A DNA stretch of 64,000 nt, taken from NCBI RefSeq assembly GCF_000004075.3, contig NC_026659.2, positions 4,464,001 to 4,528,000 on the forward strand, given 5' to 3'. The notes beneath the pieces were generated by a model, which made no database searches, was not told where the DNA came from, and was given only the letters and a program-made list of their open reading frames with translations. The stretch comes from Cucumis sativus. Lineage: Eukaryota > Streptophyta > Magnoliopsida > Cucurbitales > Cucurbitaceae. Positions 51,927 through 64,000 of this stretch are shown piece by piece (position 1 is the stretch's first letter; every line of letters begins with the position of its first letter). The position numbers were made by a program, and so were the translations under genes.

Positions 51927-54900
51927 ATGTTCAATTCCCGAAATTTCTTCCTTTTCCTCATCTTCCCACTTCCCCTTTTGGTCCCTTCTGCTCTAGCGGA
52001 TCTTTCACAGTCTGGCTTCAATGATTCCCTCCCATATCTATGGCCAATGCCGTCGGATTTCACTTTCGGAAACTCCACGCTCTCAGTTGACCCTCGCCTC
52101 TCGCTTCTCGCTGCTGGCAACGCCGGCAATTCTGAGATTCTTAAAGCGGCGTTTGATCGATACAGGGGAATCATATTCAAGCACGCTTCTGGGGTTTCCA
52201 TGCTTGACAAGCTTTGGGGAAGACGGAGGACATTTGTTTATGATATCAGTGAATTGAAAATTGATGTTCAATCGGATTCTGAGGAAGTAAGCTGGATGTG
52301 TCAATTTTTTTCTTCTCCAAACAACTGAATTTTCTGAGCTGATGATTATTGCCAATTTCTTTTTCCAGCTTCATCTTGGTGTGGATGAGAGCTATACATT
52401 GTTAGTATCGAAGAAGGATGCTCATTCGATTATTGGGGAAGCTACAATCGAGGTAGAGTTCTAGATATCAGGAATAGGCGAGCTGTTATTATGTTAGAAA
52501 TAGAATGAATTAAAAATAGTAATGAAGTTCTTGATCACTGTAGATTATACTGAGTTACCAGTGAAACTGCGATATGCTTTGAAAGAAAAATCATAAGATT
52601 TACCAGTTGCTAATAAATGCATAACTATAGTCTATAGTCCAAATCCAATCTTATTGTATATTGGGTTCCCCTGATTCTCATCCACGAACATTCTGATATT
52701 TCTGTTTAAGTTCCAAGTTTCAAATTCTTATAACATGAAATGGCTCATCTACCAAAACAAACATTAGAGTTTGACTCCTCTCCAAAAAATAAAATCCATA
52801 GTCATCTAAAGCTTCTACTTGTCTCTGGTTGCTTTGCGAATTATCTAACTTTAATGGTGAAACCATCTTGCTGCTTGTTCTTTGCTTCTAGTAATAAGTT
52901 CCCCAAATCCAACCATTGCCATAGTTTACTAAAGAAACATGATAGTTCACTTTATCACTAATACTTCATATTTGAGTATGCTGATGTGTGCTATCCAATC
53001 AACTTTTGGTTTGATATTGAGCATCTGATTGTGCAGGCAGCTACCATTTATGGTGCATTGAGAGGGTTGGAGGTACCAAATATTTCCCTTTTACTATTCT
53101 CTTGGTTCATCTGCCAAAACAAAGCGTAACAGTTAGTTGTGTTTCAAAACCTGTAGCTGCATTATTACATGGCTTTCGCCCTTGGTTTACATTATAATTT
53201 CCATTATCTTCCCTCATGCTCTTTAGTTCTATCACTTGTACACATACATGCTACTTGTAGCCCATTTTTTTAGGTCCTATAGTTCCGGATGGTGCATGGT
53301 CTTTCCATTTTTCTGGCCTCATATTTCTACAAATGCCTCTTCCTAGAATCTCTTTTCAAACATTAGATCCTTTTTCTTCTTGTGCTACATGTTAGAGTAG
53401 ACATTCAGTCAACTTTGTACTTTCAACTATGAGACTAAGGATGTACAAATATATCAAGCTCCATGGTACATCAAAGACAATCCAAGATTCGCATTTCGTG
53501 GCCTTCTCATAGGTAAGCCTTTTAACATAACTAACATAATAAACAATTTGCAATTTATTTATCATTTTTGGGCCCAATGCATTACCTTGCAGATACTTCA
53601 AGGCACTTTCTACCTGTAGATGTAATAAAGAATATCATTGAATCGATGGCTTTTGCTAAACTTGTGAGTAAATGGATGCATCCTCACTTATTATAAACTC
53701 ATTGTCAACTTTTAATTGACTTTATATCAATTTGTTTCTTCCTTTAGGTTTGATTGTTTTATACTGATACTGAGAATTTTGTTCAGTAGAATGTCCTTCA
53801 TTGGCACATAGTAGATGAGGAATCATTTCCTCTAGAAGTACCTTCATATCCAAATCTGTGGAGAGGAGCATATACAAAACATGAGCGTTATACCATTGAG
53901 GATGCATATGAAATTGTCGCGTAAGAGTTTCATTGCTGTTTGAACTCCCATGACTTTACAATAATTTAGTGCTTTTATGTCTTTCTTTTAACTTCTATTC
54001 TAAGGACCAAAGCTCTCAGATTTTAGCAAAGAAACAATATTTCATTTGATTGTATGATTGCCCTTGGCCTGTTGACCCTCCCTATAAATTTTCTAATAGT
54101 TTTTCCAATTACAAAGGCTAGAATGATTCTAAAAGTTTTTAGTTTTACTTCAGAAGAAAGGGGAAGAATGAAATATATTTTGCATACATTAGCGACAAGT
54201 TTTACAGCTTATATTGCTTATCTGTAAATAACTAACATTTTGTTTTTTGCTTCATGATTTTTATTTTGTGAAGCTTCGCCAAAATGCGGGGTAAGCTTCA
54301 TCTTCTTAAGCTTGTGTATAAATACTTGTTTAATAATATTGTTTCTAGAACTTAAAATCGCATTCAGCCGAGTGATATCTAAGAAATTTTCCTGCAAGTC
54401 GAATGACATCTTGTGATTATTACCTAAGGTTTTTGGTTTATTTAATTTTCTTTTAATTTTTAGGCATCAATGTTATGGCAGAAGTGGATGTCCCAGGACA
54501 TGCTGAATCTTGGTAAAGTGCTTTTTATGGTCAAATTTTCTTTTCACTCTACCCTTCTTATTAAAATTCATTATCTCATGAGAGACAATAGCCTACATGT
54601 AAAAATAATCTCTTTTATTGGAATTGTTTCTTTTTTAACGGAATTCGTTATCATTTTAGATGAGAATGGTGAACGTAGTTTTGTGGTAGAGGATGCTATA
54701 AAACTTGCGATGAGATGAGATTGACGTATATTTCGTTAATTTGCATGTAGGGGGATTGGATATCCAGATCTATGGCCTTCTCCTTCATGTAAAGAACCAC
54801 TTGATGTTACAAAGAATTTTACTTTTGATTTGATTTCTGGTATATTGACAGGTTAGTTCCCTAAAAAATCATTGTAACGGTTGTTACTTGTAGTTTATGC

Positions 54901-57359
54901 AAGATGATTTCACTTGTTACTTACGTACCCTGAACTGTCCTCAAGTTTCATTTCAATTAAATGTCTTACAGATTTGAGAAAAATTTTCCCATTCGAGCTC
55001 TTCCACTTGGGTGGTGATGAAGTAAATACTGGTCAGTATATTTATTGGCTTCTTTGTTGTACCTTGGAATCTGAGCTTCCCCTTAATTGGCATAATTCCA
55101 ACTTGAATGCGAAAAGAAAATTCAGTTTACTCCGTACTCAAATTCAATGGCCAAAGTAGATGAAAATGCTCTATCATCCATTTTTACTTTCAAATAGTTT
55201 CGGCCTCCACATTTTGTAACCTGACTACCAGACAATGGTGACTATAAATTGCTTAAAAATTGATCTCGATGAGTAAGGATAGAAATGTTGACATTATGAA
55301 CATTTTTCTTAGCACTTTTAAGAAAAATGTGGATACTGGTGAAGATTTCTAGGATAACCATGGAAAATTTGCTGTGTAAATCAAATATTTGTGAAGGTTC
55401 AAAGTTCTCTTAAACAAACAATTGCACACAAATATTACTCTTTACATTTATTAATGCGCGTGCAGCTCATCTATTAGGAGTAATAGGAAAAGGCAGTGAT
55501 TGGGTGCATTGACCACATAATCTATTGCAGACAATTGAGCCAGATTTTGCATATGAGTTTCATTTTGTAAATTCTTTAAGATGTAACTAAATTAGCATAA
55601 TGGACTTTCTTGCATTCAGAAGATAGACCTGCAGCCGGTTTGTCTTACATTTTTGGTTCATCTTATTATTAGTATAGTATTTAAAACAATAAAATTATTC
55701 AACTTTACACTAAGCTCTCTCAAAAGCTTCACAAATTAATTCTACGATAAGCAATTATCATTGCATACTTGGCAGATTGCTGGGAGACTGTTCCACACGT
55801 GAAACAGTGGTATGACTTCATCTATCTTGATCAATAAATTTATCATATTCTCTACTTTCAGGATAGTTGAATCATATCATTACTTTGAGTGCTGCCTTCT
55901 GATGTAATTCATACTCAATAGATCGGATGAAAGGATGATTTAGTAAATTAGAACCATATACTCACCCTATTCTTATTAGCAGTTTGAATAGGGTTGTTTC
56001 ATATGGCTGTTACATTACAAAGGGAGGGTTTCAAACCAGTTTTTACATAAATGATAAATCGAGGGAAAGAGTAGTTTAATGGGATCACGTGGGTTGAAAA
56101 GATTTCTGTTTTTTGAAATTCTGGAGATCTAGCTGGGTTTATTTTTCTTTTCTTTCTTTCTTTGTACCAAAAGGATCGAACCCGTTATGTGTTACACAAC
56201 TGCCTGCTTAGCAAACAAGCTAAGAAATGTTTTGGTGTTCTAGCTGGGTTTATTTAGTGAAGTCATGCCTAAAAAGTTGGCACATAGCTGGGTACATGTG
56301 GTATGTTGCTTGTTTATCCTGATTTTTCTAATGCAGGCTTTTGGATCAGAACATGACTACTAAAGATGCATACGAATATTTTGTGCTTAGAGCTCAAGAA
56401 ATTGCGATTTCTAAAAATTGGACCCCTGTAAATTGGTATGCTCTTTTTCTTCAGTTGCTAAAAGGTTTTTCATCGTATAGACATTATGTGTTCTGAATAT
56501 TGGAAAGAAATCACTTTCAAAAATTAAAATGCATCATATTATTTCTTGATTTTCAGAAAAAAATGTGCCAATCTTCTCTGCCATGACCGATGTCAGAAGG
56601 AATGGTACTGTTTAATCACCAGCCATTTGAATGGTTCTAATCTTCTCATTTCAGGGAAGAAACTTTCATTAACTTTGAAAAAGGTCTGAATCCTAGGACG
56701 ATTGTGCATAACTGGTAAGTTCAACTGTTGTTTGGAATCTTATAATTATCATGTTAAAGAAACTGGCATATTCTCTCTGGTCCTCTTCTCCCTCGAGTTA
56801 CATCTCAATGTGTTGCTATCAATAGGTTGCGTGGTGGGATTTGTCCCAAGGCTGTTGCTGATGGTTTTAGATGCATCTTTAGCGACCAAGGTGTTTGGTA
56901 TCTTGATCATTTAGATGTGCCGTGGGATCGTGCATACCATGCTGATCCCCTTGAAGGAATATCGGATCCTTCTCAGCAAAAACTTATCATTGGAGGAGAA
57001 GTTTGCATGTGGGGTGAGACTGCCGACGCATCAAATGTGATGCAAACAATATGGCCTCGAGCTGCTACAGCTGCAGGTATGTTTTGCACTTGTAATCGAT
57101 GTCATTATCAGCCAGTAACGCGTATTAGGCTATACTATTTCTTCTCCTATGGGACCAAACTGACCCATTTCCTTTGTTCCCTCCAGAGAGGCTATGGAGT
57201 AAGAATGAGACAGTCTCAGGAAATATCACCTTGTCGGTACTACCGCGCTTGAGTTACTTCAGGTGCCTCCTAAACAGGCGCGGAGTCGAGGCTGCTCCAG
57301 TCAAGAATTTCTATGCTCGAAGACCTCCCACTGGTCCAGGGTCATGTTATGACCAATAA
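51927..57359 (+). CDS. HEXO1: Beta-hexosaminidase, glycoside hydrolase family 20 (HEXO1-like)
   Basis: Fifteen GT-AG exons (51927-52286, 52369-52452, 53037-53072, 53401-53512, 53593-53663, 53790-53920, 54274-54290, 54464-54512, 54751-54851, 54972-55031, 55776-55809, 56337-56435, 56655-56714, 56826-57076, 57187-57359) join to 545 aa. An N-terminal signal peptide (FFLFLIFPLPLLVPSALA) directs secretion. HEXO1 is the vacuolar form that removes terminal GlcNAc from N-glycans to make paucimannosidic chains. The GH20 N-domain spans about residues 35-170 and the TIM barrel follows. Landmarks are GLLIDTSRHFLP, NVLHWHIVDEESFPLE, MAEVDVPGHAESW, the catalytic pair D336-E337 in HLGGDEVNTDCW, IIGGEVCMWGE and the C-terminal ARRPPTGPGSCY. 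Several N-x-S/T sites are present. Exon 7 is only 17 bases, so the model depends on its correct recognition. Possible polyadenylation signal AATAAA at 57424. Confidence 0.96.
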
Positions 57360-57429
57360 AATTCATGTTATGAAACTTGTGGTTGGTTTTAACTTTGTGC
57401 ATCCAATATATCTACTTGCCTGCAATAAA

Positions 57430-60400
57430 ATTAGTGCCATTACAGACCTCATCTTTTCCTCTCATCCATCCTTGTTTGACATTTACTGATCTGTTCGATT
57501 GGTGTGCTCGAAAGACTTGAGCTTTTTCATGTATTGCTTCTTGTTCACCATCTTCCACTTTGTTACTGTTTTTGAACATTTGCTAGCTTTGTCATTTCTA
57601 GGGGCTGTTTCAAAAATTCTATACAATACTTTTAAAATTTATTCATATTTAATATAGATTTTTGCAAACAACTTATTTGAGATAAAATATGGCTACAGGA
57701 ACTTAAAACACTGCACTGTTAGTTAGTTGATCAAAAGAAAAGTATCGTGACAATGTTAAGTTGGCAGTATCTATTTTCTTTTTCCCTCTCCTCTCTCTCC
57801 CTTTCTCTTCCCTCACCCTTTCACCCATTTCCTCAAGTCAGCGGGAAAAACATTAGATCAATGGAGAAACAATTTCAAAACTCACATTTTAGAGGATGGA
57901 CCAAAGACCACAAGAGGAGTAGTGGGGCGGCGTATGGTAGACAACGACGTGGTCTAGAGATTCTGATTACAAGCAGCAATGCTACCAGCAAACCTACTGA
58001 ACAAGAAGGGGAAAACATTGGAAAAGTTGAGCATAATGAGAAAACATGGGGATCAAGAAGAAACAATACCAATGTATTATTGGTTTAATTATTTTTCCCA
58101 TATCAACATGCATAGTTAGCAAAATTTAATCGACTCATCATATTTTCATTAGTCAACTAACAGTTAAATAACCAAATAGTTATCAATTTCAAACGTCAAT
58201 AACTAAAAGTGTATTTTGTCCCTAGTTTAGTAGTCGAAGGGGGAAGGAATGAGTTCAAATCCAAAACTTTTATATCGGAAAGATGTGAACAATTTCATAA
58301 GATTAGTCAAGAAGTAACAAGTGAAGATCACTCCGACTATTGTAGTCTAAATTGTAACGTGAATTTAGAACGGTATTGGAATAGTTTTGAGGTATATTTA
58401 TTGGGCTTACTTTGGTGTTGTTGGCACATCAACATCAATGGCATGCCATAACCTTAATATTGAGTGGACATTTTGCTGACTAAATATAAAAACTGGTCTT
58501 TCCAGAGTCCTACAAGAAGTTTCCCTTTTTCCCACTGCACACAAAGAAGTTATGGTCCAATCAAAATCATAAATTACTTGAAGTTGAAGGAACCCACTAC
58601 AAAAAATAAACTCACAAGTCCTTCCCCACAAAAAGCTAAGGTAGGTACAATTGTTTAAACCAATCCACACGTCTCTCTTAATTGTTTGTTTGTTTTAAAT
58701 GTCAACTTTTGTATTAAGTGGACAATGTCTATTTGTACTACTTGAGGATGTTGGTCATGAAATATAGTCAAAGAGTTATTTAAGCAGTGACTAACTATAG
58801 CTTGGTTGGGTTAGACAGAGGCGTTTTGATTTCCCTAATGACTTCGTTCTATCTGTTGGTTGGAGTCGTGTGTTTAGGGATCATTTATTTTTTGAGTATA
58901 TCATTTTAGTAAGGTAACTATCGAGGAGGACATGCTTTTATGAGATCGATGTTCCCATATGACATCACGTTGGAATAAGTATTTCAATCACTTAAGGATT
59001 TACCATTTTTGTAAAGGAAATTGGTTGGGGCTTAAGGTTTGGGCTCGGTGTGCGATTTCTTTTACGATGTTCGGTACCAACGCAGTAGGCATTTCCATGA
59101 TACCTCTTTCCATCCTCCTCAAATGATTAGTTTGGATATTCAATATGAGATTTTTACATGTTCTAAGTTGGTGGGGGAATCAAATGGACTTAGTTAATTT
59201 TCTTGAGTTGTTTGTGGTTATTATTATTATTGTCGGTGTTATGTTGTTTGGTTGCTTTGTTGTCTTATTTTGTACGTAGTGTGTTTTATCTGTGTATTAA
59301 CCTTAAGCTTTGAGACTGTTCTTTTTTTTAACAATACATTTACCTTGCAAAAAAAGAAAAAAAAAAAACTAACTTGGAATTCAAATTATTCACACGTGAG
59401 ATCCACTCATTATAAATGATGTACCATAATTCAATTTTGGTTAACTTAATTGATTTACGGATATCTTATTTGCTATTTTTTTATCAAAGTTTTCTTGTGA
59501 TCAATCTCTTTCTTTTCATTAAAACTCACTAGACATTCGTCAATCAAAACACTACTAAATTAGTTAGAACAAGTATTTCTTACCTAAGAACACTCAAGGA
59601 TTGTTCAAATAATCTTCTCACCCTATGTAACGTTGAACTTTATAAAAAAAAAAAAACACTCGCAAGAACTCTTAATTATATAGAGATAAAAGAGAAATAA
59701 TTAGACAAAAATCAATTTGAAGTGATAAAAATAGTTCTATAATATGAATTTGAGTTGAGTTTTAAGGTATTATTTTACAATAGAAAAGTAGAAAGGTAAC
59801 TAAATACAACCTATTCCATTTTAGGTTAAATTTACATACTTCTCTTTCACAGAATTAAGAGTTGATTTGTTTTTAATATATATTTTTGTGTGTATATATT
59901 TCTTAAAATGATACATTCCCATTTTCCCTCCAATATGCAATACAGTTGGGTTTAAGGAAAAACAAAAAAAAAAGAGCCAAAATTGATTAGAAGTGATCAT
60001 AATTACACCAAGAATAATAATAACCTTTGCCCTTTTGGCCCTACCCATTTTCAATAAATGAGCAGAGCTAAGAAGAAAAATGGTTGGCTTCGATTGAACT
60101 TCTCATCATGATGGTTGAGTCGTCTCAAGTTATCTCTTTCTACCATTATTAGGGATGAAAATTTGTCATGCAAATGACAAAATATGTATCAATCAAATGG
60201 AATAAATAGATAAAACCAAGTGGATTTGCTTTTCTTTCACTTTCATTATATATCTTTCTCCATTTTTTCTTCTCAACCCCATCTTCTAATTTGATAATAT
60301 ATATATATATATATATATATATAGTTTAGTGGTTATTTGAGATTAATCTTCTAGCTTGTTATGGTCATCAAGAAAGTGGAGACTTTCTAACCAACATATA

Positions 60401-63400
60401 ACTTTCAAGAAGAAAAATATGACCAAATTAAGATTCAAGTTGTGGAAAATATATATTATTTTAATGATCTATATATGTTTAATCTTAAGCTTAGAAAATG
60501 AATAGATAAAATACAAAGGGAATGGTTGAAGAAGTAAGTAAGATCAAGAACCAATGATTGAATAAAGCCAAAGACAACAAGCTCACAAATAAAAGAAATG
60601 AATAGAAAAGGTGACATGATATTTTGTGGTAGTAATAGAGCCATTGCTTTATTACTTATAAAAGGAAATAAAAACATTATTTGGTTTTGCATGTTGGCCT
60701 TCATTCATTAATTAGATACTATACTATTTTTTTTTTTTTTTCTTTTGACTAAAGATATGATTTTGTCTCTAATGTTATATTTTCATTTTTGGATATAATA
60801 GTTTTACCAACTTTTAAATAAATTTCTAAACATTCAATCCTTTGGTTGGATGTCATCTATAAAATACATAAATATTGCATGTTTAATGAATATTTGTATG
60901 TTTAAAATTTTAAAAATAATCTAATTTATTAGATACAAAGTTAAATTTTATATTAAATAAGACTCATAAATTAAATATTCAACGGTATATATGTTTAGTA
61001 AACATTTTCATTAACACATAACTAAAAAAAATATAATCAAAGGATATTTCTTTTAATTAAAAGAAATCAAAGGATATAAAATTAAAGTTTTAAGAATTTA
61101 TTTGATATAATATTTAAGAAAAATAGACACAAATAAACTTAATTCCTCGTATAATTAGTTTTATTCTTTAATTGTATATATATCAACTTAGAAAGATAAT
61201 TTCAATTACCACTAAGTTAAACTTGGTTTGACACGTAACATATGATATATAATAGTTTCATTTTTCTGCTTTTATGTTGAAGCTTTTCGACATGTTTAAT
61301 TGCATTTGTACCTTTGGTATGGACATGTCAACCTCAATTAAACATGCGAGTAATTATTGCATTTATATACCTGTTTTTAAGTATAGTACAATATGTGAAT
61401 TTGAACATTTATTCTAGCAGTCAGTTTTCTTTTTTTAAAATGACCGTTCAAGAGTTGACCAAAAAAACAAAAAATCCTGACAAAGTTGGAGGAAAACCAA
61501 CCCCGAGCTCGACCTTAAAATCGAAAGAAGAAATAAGAACAAAACAATTCCTCCCATTGTCATGCACTCAAGCAACTTAAGTTAAATTAGAGTAGCATTC
61601 ACTAACTTCAATTGGTAGGACAAGTTTTTTCTGTTCATAGTCGATATTTCATAAATGTCCTAAAATTAAATTATTTTTCGTAATTAGATTTGTACATAAG
61701 CATGATACCATTTTAACCTTATGACATTTTCTTTCTATTAAATTACGTTGTTATTTAATAAGCAATTAATATTTCAATTCTTCTACCATATGACTTATTT
61801 ATGATTGTTTTCCTTCCTTAATGGTTGGTCTTTTCATGTCTTTAATTTAATTCAACCAAACTTCTTTAATTGCAAACATTTTATTTTGTATTCAACAAAC
61901 TTTTCATTTTCCACTATTTTAGTTAATATTTTATTATATTTTTCTTTTTAAATTTTGCTTTTACCATATTTCATTGATATATCTTTCTTCCATCATCTTA
62001 ACGTGTATCATTGTCTAATTTTAATTTTTATTCCATTACATATTTTATTTTATTTTTAAATTATTACAAAGTATATCATAACTATGTTTCTTATACACAT
62101 CGTGTAATATATACACAAATTAGTATATATCATAGCTAGCACATATTAGGGATGTATATGCGGAATATGTAAAACTTCATTCCAAAATCATATTTACTCA
62201 TGATTTTTAGATGAATAATATTGTAGGAGACAAATTAAATGAGAATACCATGTAAGTATCAATCAACGCAATGAGAAAGCCACATAATGAACAAAATCCT
62301 CAAATAAGTTGATTTTAGTAGAAACTAAAACCAAAACTAGTAGTGTGTTTCAATTGGAGGGCAGTCAATTATATATGCTAAAAGCTAGCCCCCTCATCAA
62401 ACTAGGTGGTGAATTGGGAGGGAGATCAACTCAAAATGCAACATCATTTTCGCTTGTGACCTCCTATACAAAGGTATTTATGTAGTAGACATAAGAAAAG
62501 AGACTTTCAGAAAGAAACTTTTATTAAGAAGGAACAAGGATGGACTCACTTTGGAGAGAGCACTTTCTTTTACTCTCAAAATACTCACTTTTTACTCAAA
62601 GTTTCTCTTCTAATTCTCTTGCTTTCTTTCTTCACTCTTTTCTTGCTTACTTATTTGCTTAGTTCACAAATGAGGATCACACATTCTATTCATAAGCATT
62701 AAATTCTTGGAGTTTTAAGATCACCTTATTTAAATAAGTTACTTACTAGGTTAGAAAACCCCTTTTTTCTTGCTCCTCCAAAACATCAAACATCAATGGA
62801 CTATTTGAGCTCAAGTTGTTGTTTGAAAATTGAGTCTAAAAGTTATTAACTTTTACTTTGATTTGAAAATTGTTTTACAAAAAGAGCAATATTTGAGACA
62901 AAAACCATGGTGTTGAAAATAAATCATATTAAAATAAACACATCCAAACAAATCCAAGGTTTTGATTAGTATTAAATTAGTTTAATTTATAAGTAAAAAA
63001 TTTCAATGTGCTTGACAACTTTTGCAGAAAAGAAATTTCATGCTCATTGTTAGATAGTTAGATAGTTAGATATATATATAAAAGGTAATACATTATACTA
63101 TAGAAGTGAAAATTCAAGAGGTTAAAAAGGTGTTCTTACAGTTAAATATAATGCTTAGATGACAAAAAGAGAAAAGAAAAGAATAAAATGAAAGTTATAT
63201 TATCTTTTTTTTCTTTCCTTTTTTGTGAGTGAGAAAATTGAATTTTTGGTTAATATTATTATAAATTTTATGTCTTATTTACTAATAACTTAATTAATCA
63301 CCAACTCATTTAACATGAAATAACTCATTTATGAATTTTTATTGAAATGAAAAAGAAAACCATTTTGATTAATTTTTTTTACGATGCTGTGTTTTGATGC

Positions 63401-64000
63401 TCATAACTATAAGAGATTTCAAATCATTAAATTGTTTGTTATCATGTGATTTCAAATCGTGCTTTTTATAGGAACAAAATCTATAATTGAATTTGGTATA
63501 CTTTCATAAGATTTGAAGATCAATGATTTGTTTAATTTATGCATTTATGAGTGATATTGAAGAGACATAGATTTAGCAAAGCTAATTAGTAGAGTTATTT
63601 AATTCCTCCCAAGTACTTGACTCCCCTCTTACATTTCCATTCCTTCTTAATAATTACTTTCATTGGTTTGGCGGTGTATTTGGATTACATTTTTAAGTAC
63701 TTAATTTTAAAAATAAACTACTTTTAAAAAAATTGTGTTTGGAAGTCACCATAGTTTTTAAAATGTATTTTAAACAATTCTTACAAAAATAAATTTTTTG
63801 AAAATCATTTTTTTTTCTTAAGTCAATCCAAACGGACTCTAAATTTGGTGTAATTTCTTGATTAAATGCTTCTATTTTTTTATAAAATAAACTAGAATTG
63901 AAAGTAGATTTTAACTTTGTTTTTTAGCTACCATTCAAATCTTGAAGTCTCGACTCTCAAACTTATAATAATTGTAGAAATTCGACCCCCAATGACGTAA
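57430..64000. other. Gene-poor 3' part of the window
   Basis: No gene is recognised in about 6.5 kb. Open frames at 57747-58088 and 58209-58451 have no domain. An A-rich stretch at 59349-59369 ends a slightly GC-richer 0.5 kb block (58800-59350) that may be a retro-insertion. An (AT)n microsatellite lies at 60291-60322 and a GATAGTTA run at about 63053-63070. Confidence 0.5.
60291..60322. repeat. (AT)n microsatellite
   Basis: Alternating AT run of about 16 units. Confidence 0.85.

Noticed and set aside
57747-58088. 113-codon open frame downstream of HEXO1
   Set aside because: It begins in a CT-rich low-complexity tract and has no known domain or family pattern.

Overview
This is nuclear DNA from a dicot. 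It is AT-rich, its genes are split by GT-AG introns, and it carries plant-only families (dirigent proteins, TIGR01589), a plant-type U1 snRNA promoter and many degraded transposons. The protein sequences and a dispersed repeat built on GATAGA and TATAGCAAAATT motifs suggest a cucurbit (Cucumis-like). That assignment is inference from memory, not a search result.

Layout. 904-3132 (+): a seven-exon monoacylglycerol lipase / caffeoylshikimate esterase-like hydrolase. 4897-9254 (-): the U2 snRNP protein SF3B3 (SAP130), three coding exons, 1214 aa. 11123-11851 and 14240-15637 (+): two dirigent proteins of the ESB1-like type, one intronless and divergent, one with a signal peptide and a long low-complexity linker. 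17583-18055 (-): a decayed Ty1/copia integrase. 20883-24774 (+): a six-exon dehydroascorbate reductase whose third intron holds a 5'-truncated LINE with a visible target-site duplication. 26663-27194 (-): a 92-aa TIGR01589 protein. 27.6-36.4 kb: a gene desert with foldback elements and short tandem repeats. 36475-41348 (-): the manganese transporter MTP11, six exons, with a second LINE remnant in intron 3. 43.67-44.21 kb: a small LTR-type element with a primer-binding site. 45.98-47.76 kb: a tandem pair of decayed LTR-like copies. 49162-49413 (+): a U1 snRNA gene with USE, TATA and 3' box. 51927-57359 (+): a 15-exon GH20 beta-hexosaminidase (HEXO1-like). No gene was recognised from 57.4 to 64 kb.

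The genes do not form one pathway. They are independent housekeeping and cell-wall genes (lipid/lignin ester hydrolysis, splicing, lignin patterning, ascorbate recycling, Mn transport, glycan trimming) separated by transposon-rich DNA. I see no convincing undescribed multi-gene system. The most noteworthy items are the U1 gene with four extra bases before its 5'-splice-site-pairing segment, the datable LINE insertion in the DHAR gene, the foldback cluster at 28 kb and the tandem LTR copies. All exon borders were read by eye from frame and GT/AG sites.
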